From the NCBI GenBank assembly GCA_945221685.1, contig CALYNN010000060.1:1-8903 (forward strand): a DNA stretch of 8,903 nucleotides, written 5' to 3'. Of the stretch, positions 1-6,733 are shown piece by piece; positions within the stretch are counted from its first letter, which is position 1, and each line of letters opens with the position of its first letter. This stretch comes from an uncultured Clostridia bacterium (GTDB lineage Bacteria > Bacillota > Clostridia > Oscillospirales > Acutalibacteraceae). The position numbers were made by a program, and so were the translations under genes. The notes under the pieces are model-generated. The model ran no database searches and was not told where the DNA came from. It was given only the letters and a program-made list of their open reading frames with translations.

Positions 1-2169
1 GAGTCCGCAGTCCCTTGCGTTGTCGTCGTTGGGTACGGCTCTTATAACTCTGCCGCCGACTCTTGACACAAGCAGCTCGCACTCCTTTCCGTTAACCGTA
101 ACCCTTTCAACCGAGTAATCCTCGTTAACGGGCACCTGCTTTGGCAGGTCTGATTTTTCGGTCAGCGCGCCTGTTGGGCAAAGCTTAACGCAAAGTCCGC
201 AGTTTGTGCAGTTTGTTTCGTTAAGCGGAAGAGAAAAGGCAGGAGAAATATTTGTTTTAAAGCCTCTGCCCACAAGTCCTATTGCACTGATGCTCATAAC
301 CTCCTTACAGGAACGAACGCAAAGGCCGCAAAGAATACATTTAGCCGTGTTGCGCTCAATAAAGGCATTGGCGTCAGCAGTGTATTTTTGGGGCATTTCG
401 CCTGCAAACCTCTGCGGGTTAATATCGTAACGCTGTGCAACGCTTAAAAGACGGCACTTAAAGTATTCGCGGCAGCCGCATTCAAGGCATCGCTCTGCCT
501 CCCTTTGCGCCTCCTGCTGAGTAAGTCCAAGTGAAACCTCGTCAAAATTATTCTTTCTCTTTTCGGGTGAAAGCACCGACGCAACGGTTCTTTCGCTCTT
601 TTCTCTTGAGCTGAAATCAATTTTATCCTCGTCGCGCCTGCTGATGTAGGGCTGACGGAAATCAAGAGCCTCGCCCTTAAGATAAGCGTCAACGGCTTTA
701 ACGCATCTGTCTGCCTCGCCGATAGCCTCAATGGCAATGGAGGCACCCTTGTTTGTGGCGTCGCCTATTGCAAATACGCCGTCAATATTTGTAAGGAAGC
801 TGTCCTCATCGGCTGAAACTGTGCCTCTGTCCGTCAGTGCAACGCAGTCGAAATCGGCAGGGTCAAGCTTTTGACCGATTGCCATAATAACACTGTCAAG
901 AGGCAGGTATTCGGTTTTTCCCTCAATGGCAACGGGGCGTCTTCTGCCGGAGGCGTCAGGCTCGCCAAGCTCCATAAGCTGAAGCGTCATACCCGAAACC
1001 TTGCCGTTTTCGCTGTGAATTTCAACAGGATTTGTAAGGAATTTATAAATAACTCCCTCTTCCTTTGATTCCTTGATTTCAATTTCCTCGGCAGGCATTT
1101 CCGCCTCTGTTCTGCGGTAAATTACATAAACCTCTTTTGCACCAAGTCTCACTGCCGTGCGGCAGGCGTCCATAGCGGTGTTACCGCCGCCGCATACGGC
1201 AACTCTTTCGCCTATCTCAACAGGAGCTCCCTGAATTACACTGCGAAGAAAATCTATACCGCCGTAAACTCCCTTGGCATCCTCGCCCTTAACGCGCATA
1301 GGCGTTGATTTCCAGGCACCCGGAGCAAGAATAACTGCGTCGTTTACGGATTTAAGCATATCAAGAGTAATATCTCTGCCGAATTTGCAGTTGTTTACAA
1401 GGCGAACGCCAAGCTTTTCTATAAGAGCTATTTCGCTGTCAAGTATCTCTTTAGGCAAACGGTACTGAGGAATTCCGTAGCGGAGCATACAGCCCATCTT
1501 ATCCATAATATCGAAAACAGTTACCTCGTGTCCCATAATACGCAGATAGTATGCCGCAGTAAGTCCTGCCGGTCCGCCGCCGACGATTGCAACCCTTTTG
1601 CCTGTTGCTGAAGCGGTTTTCGGCAAATAAGCGTCGCCCTTTAGGTCAAGGTCAGCCGCAAATGCCTTAAGCTGTGCCAAATTAATCGGCTCCTCAACCT
1701 TGCCTCGCCTGCAAGCCTTTTCGCAGGGATGAGGGCATACTCTTCCAATAGAGGCAGGCAATGGGTTAACCTGCTTAATAAGCTTTAATGCTTCCTCGAA
1801 TTCGCCGTTTGCAATAAGTCCCGTGTAGCCCTGACAGTCGGAACGGGCAGGGCAGGCAAGCTGGCAGGGAGCTATGCAGTCGCCGTCGTGAGCCGACATA
1901 AGCAGCTCCATTGCAATTTTGCGCGACTTAATAACCCTTTCGCTTTCGGTGTTTACAACCATACCCTCTGTAGCCTTTGCAGAGCAGGAGCGCAAAAGCT
2001 TTGGCATTCCCTCTGCCTCAACAACGCAAAGACCGCAGGCACCGTAAACCTCCACCGCCTCGTCGTAGCAAAGGGTGGGTATATATATTCCGTTTTGCCT
2101 TGCGGCTTCAAGAATTGTACTGCCCTCGGGAGCAGTAATTTCTTTTCCGTTAATAGTTAATTTTATCAT
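1..2169 (-). CDS. NfnB/GltD-like FAD oxidoreductase with ferredoxin domains, probable Stn-type transhydrogenase subunit (C-terminus off the window)
   Basis: The frame is open from ATG 2169-2167 to the window edge (723 residues, no stop). Domains in order: an N-terminal [2Fe-2S] domain with Cys34, Cys45, Cys48 and Cys62; a GltD-type helical domain with two cysteine groups (Cys98-Cys112 region and Cys145-Cys153, the latter VCPHPCEKACRR); an FAD fold with GGGPAGLTAA near 197-206; an NAD(P)H fold with GGGNTAMD near 327-334; a closing FAD motif with GD at 469-470; a cysteine linker at 561-572; and two [4Fe-4S] ferredoxin motifs (Cys611/614/617/621 and Cys654/657/660/664). The last 40 residues resemble a NuoG/formate dehydrogenase iron-sulfur domain lacking most ligands. 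The SD AAGGAGG at 2187-2181 overlaps the stop of the upstream NuoF-like gene, 16 bases before this start. Family knowledge: such subunits move electrons between NADPH, ferredoxin and a NuoEF module. The FAD/iron-sulfur oxidoreductase assignment is secure; the Stn assignment is inference. A group A2 [FeFe] hydrogenase or formate dehydrogenase is the alternative. Confidence 0.85.
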   Translation of the reverse strand, partial: MIKLTINGKEITAPEGSTILEAARQNGIYIPTLCYDEAVEVYGACGLCVVEAEGMPKLLRSCSAKATEGMVVNTESERVIKSRKIAMELLMSAHDGDCIAPCQLACPARSDCQGYTGLIANGEFEEALKLIKQVNPLPASIGRVCPHPCEKACRRGKVEEPINLAQLKAFAADLDLKGDAYLPKTASATGKRVAIVGGGPAGLTAAYYLRIMGHEVTVFDIMDKMGCMLRYGIPQYRLPKEILDSEIALIEKLGVRLVNNCKFGRDITLDMLKSVNDAVILAPGAWKSTPMRVKGEDAKGVYGGIDFLRSVIQGAPVEIGERVAVCGGGNTAMDACRTAVRLGAKEVYVIYRRTEAEMPAEEIEIKESKEEGVIYKFLTNPVEIHSENGKVSGMTLQLMELGEPDASGRRRPVAIEGKTEYLPLDSVIMAIGQKLDPADFDCVALTDRGTVSADEDSFLTNIDGVFAIGDATNKGASIAIEAIGEADRCVKAVDAYLKGEALDFRQPYISRRDEDKIDFSSREKSERTVASVLSPEKRKNNFDEVSLGLTQQEAQREAERCLECGCREYFKCRLLSVAQRYDINPQRFAGEMPQKYTADANAFIERNTAKCILCGLCVRSCKEVMSISAIGLVGRGFKTNISPAFSLPLNETNCTNCGLCVKLCPTGALTEKSDLPKQVPVNEDYSVERVTVNGKECELLVSRVGGRVIRAVPNDDNARDCGL

Positions 2170-2185
2170 TTTTATCTGCTCCTCC

Positions 2186-3931
2186 TTATCTTTTTACTAT
2201 TGCACCAAAGCGGCAGACGCTGAAGCATTTTCCGCATTTAATGCACTTTTCGGTATCAATAGCGTGGGGATTTTTAACACTGCCGCTGATTGCGTCAACA
2301 GGGCATCCCTTTGCACAAAGAGTACAGCCCTTGCATTTTGCCTCGTCAACATAATAGCTGATAAGGTCACTGCACTCGCCTGCAGGGCAGGTCTTGCCGT
2401 TAATATGAGCGTCATACTCGTCTCTGAAATATTTTATTGTGGTAAGAACAGGGTTAGGCGCAGTTTGACCTAAGCCGCAAAGAGCGCCGTCCTTAATTCC
2501 GTAGCAAAGCTCCTCCAGCAGCTCAACATCGCCTTCCTTGCCCTCGCCCTTTGTTATTCTTGTAAGTATTTCAAGCATTCTCGTTGTGCCTATGCGGCAG
2601 TGAATACATTTTCCGCAGCTTTCCTTGGCGGTAAAGTCAAGAAAGAATTTTGCCATTCCCACCATACAGGTGCTTTCGTCCATAACCACCATACCGCCTG
2701 AGCCCATTATTGCGCCTGTTGCGCCCAAAGCCTTGTAGTCGATAACGGTATCTATAAGGCTTGCAGGAATACAGCCGCCCGAGGGACCGCCCATCTGCAC
2801 CGCCTTAAACTCCTTGCCGTCCTTAATTCCGCCGCCGATGTCAAAAATAACATCTCGCAGGGTTTTACCCATGGGAATTTCAACAAGACCGCTTCTCTTG
2901 ATTTTGCCTGTTACGGCAAATACCTTTGTGCCCTTTGAGCCCTCGGTGCCCATGGCGGCAAATGCCTCACCGCCGTTGTTAATTATCCAGCCCACATTTG
3001 CAAAGGTTTCAACATTGTTAATGTTTGACGGCTTTCGCCAATAACCGCTTTGAGCAGGAAACGGCGGCTTAAGCCTGGGCATACCTCTGTGGCCCTCAAG
3101 GGACTCAATCAGCGCAGTTTCCTCGCCGCATACAAACGCGCCTGCACCTGCCTTAATTGTCATACGGCAGGAAAAATCGGTACCGAAAATATTATCGCCC
3201 AAATAGCCTGCCTCGGTTGCCTGCTTAATAGCTCTTTCAAGTCGCTTAATCGCAAGGGGATATTCGGCTCTTACATATACTACTGCATTTTTTGCACCGA
3301 TGGCATATGCGCCGATAAGCATACCCTCAATAAGATTATGAGGGTCGGACTCGATTACCGCCCTATCCATAAATGCGCCGGGGTCGCCCTCGTCTGCATT
3401 GCAGATAAGGTATTTTTCCTCGCCCTCGCTCTGCCTTGCGGCATTCCACTTAAACCAGGTAGGGAAGCCTGCGCCGCCTCTGCCTGCAAGTCCCGATACC
3501 TTTATAACCTCAATAACCTCCTCGGGAGTCATTTCGGTAACAGCCTTTTTCAGCGCGGAATAACCTCCTGCCTGAACAAAATCATCTATCTCCTCGGGAT
3601 TGATAATACCGCAACGCTTAAGGGCAATTCTCGTTTGCTTGTTTAAAAATTCTCTGTCCTCATCGGAAACGAGTAAGGCTTCTATTTCTTTTTCGTCGCC
3701 TGTTTGGGCGTATTTTGCAATTTTAGCGGTGTCCTGCTCTGTTACGCGAACAAGGCGCTTAACCTCTTTTCCGTCCTCGTAAATATCAACAATAGGCTCA
3801 AGGTAGCACATACCAACACAGCCTGCAATGGTAAGCACCGCGCCGTTAAGATTTTCTCTTTCAAGTGCTTTTCTAACCTTTTGTGCGCCTGCTGCAATTC
3901 CGCAGGAGCCTTCTCCAACAACAATTTTCAT
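2186..3931 (-). CDS. NuoF/HydB-like NADH-binding flavoprotein subunit of an electron-bifurcating complex
   Basis: This 581-aa soluble subunit should oxidise or reduce NAD(H) through FMN and pass electrons along iron-sulfur clusters. Visible parts: a thioredoxin-like [2Fe-2S] domain (Cys10, Cys38, Cys42; the usual fourth cysteine is not evident); the NADH/FMN core with GRGGAGFPTW at 150-159, NADEGDPGAF at 178-187 and GAGAFVCGEETALIES at 262-277; an SLBB-like segment near 340-390; the N3-type [4Fe-4S] ligands Cys439, Cys442, Cys445 and Cys485; a CPAGEC pair (515, 520); and two C-terminal ferredoxin clusters (Cys533/536/539/543 and Cys563/566/569/573). That C-terminal ferredoxin extension separates the bifurcating HydB/Bfu type from respiratory NuoF. 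The start overlaps the stop of the NuoE-like gene by one base (TAATG), with SD GGGAGG at 3944-3939, so the two are translationally coupled. In isolation it could be called NADP-reducing hydrogenase HndC or HydB; the partner protein decides. Confidence 0.93.
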   Translation of the reverse strand: MKIVVGEGSCGIAAGAQKVRKALERENLNGAVLTIAGCVGMCYLEPIVDIYEDGKEVKRLVRVTEQDTAKIAKYAQTGDEKEIEALLVSDEDREFLNKQTRIALKRCGIINPEEIDDFVQAGGYSALKKAVTEMTPEEVIEVIKVSGLAGRGGAGFPTWFKWNAARQSEGEEKYLICNADEGDPGAFMDRAVIESDPHNLIEGMLIGAYAIGAKNAVVYVRAEYPLAIKRLERAIKQATEAGYLGDNIFGTDFSCRMTIKAGAGAFVCGEETALIESLEGHRGMPRLKPPFPAQSGYWRKPSNINNVETFANVGWIINNGGEAFAAMGTEGSKGTKVFAVTGKIKRSGLVEIPMGKTLRDVIFDIGGGIKDGKEFKAVQMGGPSGGCIPASLIDTVIDYKALGATGAIMGSGGMVVMDESTCMVGMAKFFLDFTAKESCGKCIHCRIGTTRMLEILTRITKGEGKEGDVELLEELCYGIKDGALCGLGQTAPNPVLTTIKYFRDEYDAHINGKTCPAGECSDLISYYVDEAKCKGCTLCAKGCPVDAISGSVKNPHAIDTEKCIKCGKCFSVCRFGAIVKR

Positions 3932-4404
3932 TATTCCGCCTCCCTTAACTCCTTAAGAATTTTTCTTGTTTTATCCGGAGTCAGCGAGCCGTATGTATCG
4001 TCGTTAATCATCATAACCGGCGACAGCGAGCAGCAGCCCAGGCAGGCAACGCATTTCAGCGAAAACAGGCCGTCGGGCGTAGTTTCTCCGTCTTTAATTC
4101 CAAGCTCCTCGGTTACGGTCTGTAAAATAGCCTCGCTGGAGTTTACATGGCACGCCGTACCCTGACAAAGCATTATCATATATTTGCCAACGGGAGTAAG
4201 CCTAAATTGTGTGTAAAAGGTGGCAACACCCATAATTTCGCTTTCGGCAATTCCCGTTCTTTTGCTGATTACGCGTATTGCCTCTTGGGGCAAATAGCCG
4301 TAAATTTCCTGTGTGTGCTGTAAAATAGTAATAAGCGAGCCCTTTACCTCGGCAAGCTCATCAAGCACCGGATTGATTTTTTTAATATCAATTTCCCTTT
4401 CCAT
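3931..4404 (-). CDS. NuoE/HydC-like thioredoxin-fold [2Fe-2S] subunit
   Basis: This 157-aa protein has the length and motifs of the 24-kDa (NuoE/HydC) family. A helical N-terminal half contains the family stretch LITILQHTQEIYGYLP (24-39) and GVATFYTQF (59-67). The [2Fe-2S] ligands are Cys80 and Cys85 (CQGTAC) and Cys121 and Cys125 in CLGCC. An additional Cys118 lies just before them. It partners with the NuoF-like subunit and carries the cluster next to the FMN. It is the first gene of the operon: SD GGAGGTG at 4415-4409 sits 4 bases before the ATG, and a good sigma-A promoter lies about 60-85 bases upstream. The stop codon overlaps the next start. Family assignment is firm; whether the holoenzyme is a transhydrogenase, hydrogenase or formate dehydrogenase cannot be read from this subunit. 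Confidence 0.93.
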   Translation of the reverse strand: MEREIDIKKINPVLDELAEVKGSLITILQHTQEIYGYLPQEAIRVISKRTGIAESEIMGVATFYTQFRLTPVGKYMIMLCQGTACHVNSSEAILQTVTEELGIKDGETTPDGLFSLKCVACLGCCSLSPVMMINDDTYGSLTPDKTRKILKELREAE

Positions 4405-4461
4405 ATGGCACCTCCGAAAAAATTTGAAGCCTTTTGTCGTATATGATTATTTTCACTACAT

Positions 4462-4490
4462 ATAATACTAAATACCGCAAAAAGTTTCAA
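4462..4490 (-). promoter_or_regulatory. sigma-A promoter of the redox operon
   Basis: On the minus strand, TTGAAA (4490-4485) and TATTAT (4467-4462) are separated by exactly 17 bases, with AT-rich DNA upstream. Transcription would start near 4455 and give a leader of about 50 bases before the NuoE-like start codon at 4404. I saw no Rex-type operator (TTGTTA/TAACAA inverted repeat) here, and no riboswitch could fit in the leader. Confidence 0.7.
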
Positions 4491-4540
4491 TACAATATTA
4501 TTTCATTTTATACTAATATTTTACTTGTAAGCAAAGCACT

Positions 4541-5359
4541 TCAGACAAGTGCGTATTTTTCCACTGCCCTTGCAACTCCGTCGTCGGCGTTTGACTCCGT
4601 AATATATTTTGCCGAAGCCTTGCAGGCGTCGGAGCCGTTTTCCATAGCAAAGGAAAGTCCTGCGTATTCAAGCATTGAGCAGTCGTTTTCCGCGTCGCCG
4701 AAGCTCATAACCTGACTTCTGTCGATTTTCAGCTTTTCGCAAAGCATTTTCAGCGCCGTGCCCTTGCTTGCTCCCTGTGCGGTTGCCTCAAGATTTCCGG
4801 GAAAGCTTGTTACGGCGTTAAGTCCGTATTCAAGCATTTTGCTTTTATAGGCGCAGTAGTCGCTGTCCTTAACGGAATAAAGGGTAATCTTTTCAATATC
4901 CCTGTCACCAAGGTATTCAAGCAAATCACCGTGACCGTCCATAACGCTTTGCACCTCGTCAATAAAGCCCTCGGGAAAGCCTTCGTTGCAAAAATATTTT
5001 TCCGTTCCAAGCTGGTATTGGCTTCTGCCGTTAACATAAACCTCAAAGAAAACCTCTTTGTCTAAAAAGTATTCTATTACCTTTTTTGCGGTTTCGTTTT
5101 GAATACTGTCGGTGCAGATGTTTTTCTTTGCGGCTCTGTCGTAGGCGGCGGCGCCGTTTCCCGTAATAACATAGTCAATAAATTCAAGCTGCTGTGTTAC
5201 GCCGTCGGTAAGAGCAAGGCAACGGCCTGTTGCGATGGCTGTTTTTATTCCTCTTTCGTGGGCGCTTCTCAATGCCCTTATAGTTCGCGGCGTTACGGTT
5301 GTGTGGTCGGTTGACATAAGAGTTCCGTCTAAATCACACACGATTAATTTTACTGCCAT
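4541..5359 (-). CDS. Cof-type HAD-IIB family sugar-phosphate/phosphatase-like hydrolase
   Basis: This 272-aa cytosolic HAD phosphatase has the size of the Cof/YbiV/YidA group. Motif I is DLDGTL with nucleophile Asp9 and Asp11; motif II is IATGR (Thr44); motif III is Lys199 in SKGTALKML; motif IV is GDAENDCSML at 221-230, with the Mg-binding acidic residues. The long segment between motifs II and III (about 85-185) is the type IIB cap that sets substrate choice. Substrates in this family range over sugar phosphates, FMN and PLP, so no specific reaction can be assigned. ATG 5359-5357 is the only good start, because Asp9 lies so near the N-terminus. The ribosome binding site is weak (GGACGGTG-like, about 7 bases upstream). 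It diverges from guaA and ends 136 bases upstream of the redox operon on the same strand, so read-through into that operon is possible. Confidence 0.92.
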   Translation of the reverse strand: MAVKLIVCDLDGTLMSTDHTTVTPRTIRALRSAHERGIKTAIATGRCLALTDGVTQQLEFIDYVITGNGAAAYDRAAKKNICTDSIQNETAKKVIEYFLDKEVFFEVYVNGRSQYQLGTEKYFCNEGFPEGFIDEVQSVMDGHGDLLEYLGDRDIEKITLYSVKDSDYCAYKSKMLEYGLNAVTSFPGNLEATAQGASKGTALKMLCEKLKIDRSQVMSFGDAENDCSMLEYAGLSFAMENGSDACKASAKYITESNADDGVARAVEKYALV

Positions 5360-5399
5360 TTTTTACACCGTCCGATATTTTTTCATTTTAGTTCCTGCT

Positions 5400-5428
5400 A
5401 TTATAGCACAAATATTATCATTATTCCA
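5400..5428 (-). promoter_or_regulatory. extended -10 promoter of the HAD phosphatase gene
   Basis: On the minus strand, TGCTATAAT is an extended -10 element (TATAAT at 5405-5400) with only a poor -35 (TGGAAT, 5428-5423, 17-base spacer). Transcription would begin near 5393, about 35 bases before the start codon. The -10 lies at the centre of a perfect short inverted repeat, TGCTAT-N-ATAGCA (5396-5408). Confidence 0.6.
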
Positions 5429-5534
5429 TAGCAATATTTATTTGCTTCAATATAATGCTTTATTTAAAGTATTTGAAGAACGGCAGGACTTTATGACCGG
5501 CAGATGAATACACGACTTTTCGAGTATAAAACCC

Positions 5535-5563
5535 TTGAAAAAAGGGGGTAATTTGTATATAAT
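5535..5563 (+). promoter_or_regulatory. sigma-A promoter of guaA
   Basis: TTGAAA (5535-5540) and TATAAT (5558-5563) are separated by 17 bases, with a predicted start near 5570. The leader is only about 24 bases, so it has no room for a purine riboswitch. The SD GGGAGG at 5582-5587 is 6 bases before the ATG at 5594. The remaining 5409-5534 stretch between the two divergent genes shows nothing else I can support. Confidence 0.75.
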
Positions 5564-5593
5564 ATCTTCATAATTATTTCAGGGAGGTCGAAT

Positions 5594-6727
5594 ATGGAAA
5601 AAATTCTTGTTCTTGATTTCGGCGGTCAGTATAATCAGCTTATTGCCAGAAGAGTACGCGACCATCGGGTTTATGCGGAAATCCTGCCATATACCGCCGA
5701 TATTGAAGAAATAAAGGCAAATAAATACAAGGGCATTATCTTTACAGGCGGACCTAACTCTGTTTACGATATGGAGTCTCCTCACTACACAAAGGATATT
5801 CTCAATTTGGGAATACCGGTTTTGGGAATTTGCTACGGCTGTCAGCTTATTGCATGGATGGCAGGCGGAGAGGTTAAAACTGCGCCTGTAAGCGAGTACG
5901 GCAAAATAGAATTTACTGCAAAAAAATCGGCTCTTTTTAAAAATGTTGACGAAAAATCTATCGTTTGGATGAGCCATACCGACTATATTTCAACTGCTCC
6001 CGATGGATTTGAAATTATCGGAACAACAAACGACTGTCCCTGTGCCGCAATGCAGAATACCGAAAAGAAAATTTATGCCGTTCAGTTTCATCCCGAGGTT
6101 ACTCACTCGCAGTTCGGCTCCCAAATGCTCTATAATTTTCTTTATGAGGTTTGCGGCTGTAAGGGCGAATGGGTAATGGATAATTTTATCGAAAGCACTG
6201 TTGCAAGGCTTAAGGAGCAAATCGGAGATAAAAAGGTTATACTCGGTCTTTCCGGCGGAGTAGACAGCTCTGTGGCGGCGGCATTACTTTCAAAGGCGGT
6301 GGGCAATCAGCTTACCTGCGTGTTTGTTGACCAGGGACTTATGAGAAAGAACGAGGGGGATTTTGTGGAAAAAACCTTTACCTCTCTGTTTGATATGAAT
6401 TTTGTCCGCGTAAATTGCGCAGAGCTTTTCCTTTCAAAGCTCAAGGGAGTAACGGATCCCGAGGAAAAAAGAAATATTATCGGCACTGAATTTTTCAATG
6501 TTTTCTGGGATGAAATCAGAAAGCAGGACGAGCTTGGCTTTTTTGCACAGGGAACAATTTATCCCGATTGTATTGAGTCGGGTAAGGGCGATGCCGATGT
6601 AATCAAAACCCATCACAACCGAGTTAAAACTCCCGACGATGTGGAGTTTCTCGGTATTATTGAGCCGCTGTGCGATTTGTTTAAGGACGAGGTGCGCAGG
6701 GTTGGAGAAATGCTTGGAATTCCCTAG
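5594..6727 (+). CDS. guaA: GuaA N-terminal portion: amidotransferase and ATP pyrophosphatase domains
   Basis: If the TAG at 6725-6727 terminates translation, the product is 377 residues and contains the whole glutaminase and PP-loop domains but lacks the dimerisation domain and its C-terminal XMP-contacting segment. From family knowledge, such a product should not make GMP by itself, though it might retain glutaminase or partial ATP-binding activity. Confidence 0.6.
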   Translation: MEKILVLDFGGQYNQLIARRVRDHRVYAEILPYTADIEEIKANKYKGIIFTGGPNSVYDMESPHYTKDILNLGIPVLGICYGCQLIAWMAGGEVKTAPVSEYGKIEFTAKKSALFKNVDEKSIVWMSHTDYISTAPDGFEIIGTTNDCPCAAMQNTEKKIYAVQFHPEVTHSQFGSQMLYNFLYEVCGCKGEWVMDNFIESTVARLKEQIGDKKVILGLSGGVDSSVAAALLSKAVGNQLTCVFVDQGLMRKNEGDFVEKTFTSLFDMNFVRVNCAELFLSKLKGVTDPEEKRNIIGTEFFNVFWDEIRKQDELGFFAQGTIYPDCIESGKGDADVIKTHHNRVKTPDDVEFLGIIEPLCDLFKDEVRRVGEMLGIP

Positions 6728-6733
6728 GAGCTT

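Noticed and set aside
3050..3646. A 198-codon plus-strand open frame across the NuoF-like gene
   Set aside because: It lies wholly opposite a highly conserved flavoprotein gene, has no ribosome binding site and its translation resembles nothing; it is a by-product of codon bias on the other strand.
4523..4550. Possible terminator hairpin (ACTTGT/ACAAGT) after the HAD gene
   Set aside because: The stem is short and bulged and is followed on the minus strand by AAAATATT rather than a T-run, so I cannot support it as an intrinsic terminator.
5409..5593. Purine riboswitch or attenuator upstream of guaA
   Set aside because: The predicted leader is only about 24 bases and I see no guanine-aptamer-like three-stem arrangement; the small CCCTT/AAGGG pairing overlaps the -35 itself and lies upstream of the transcript.
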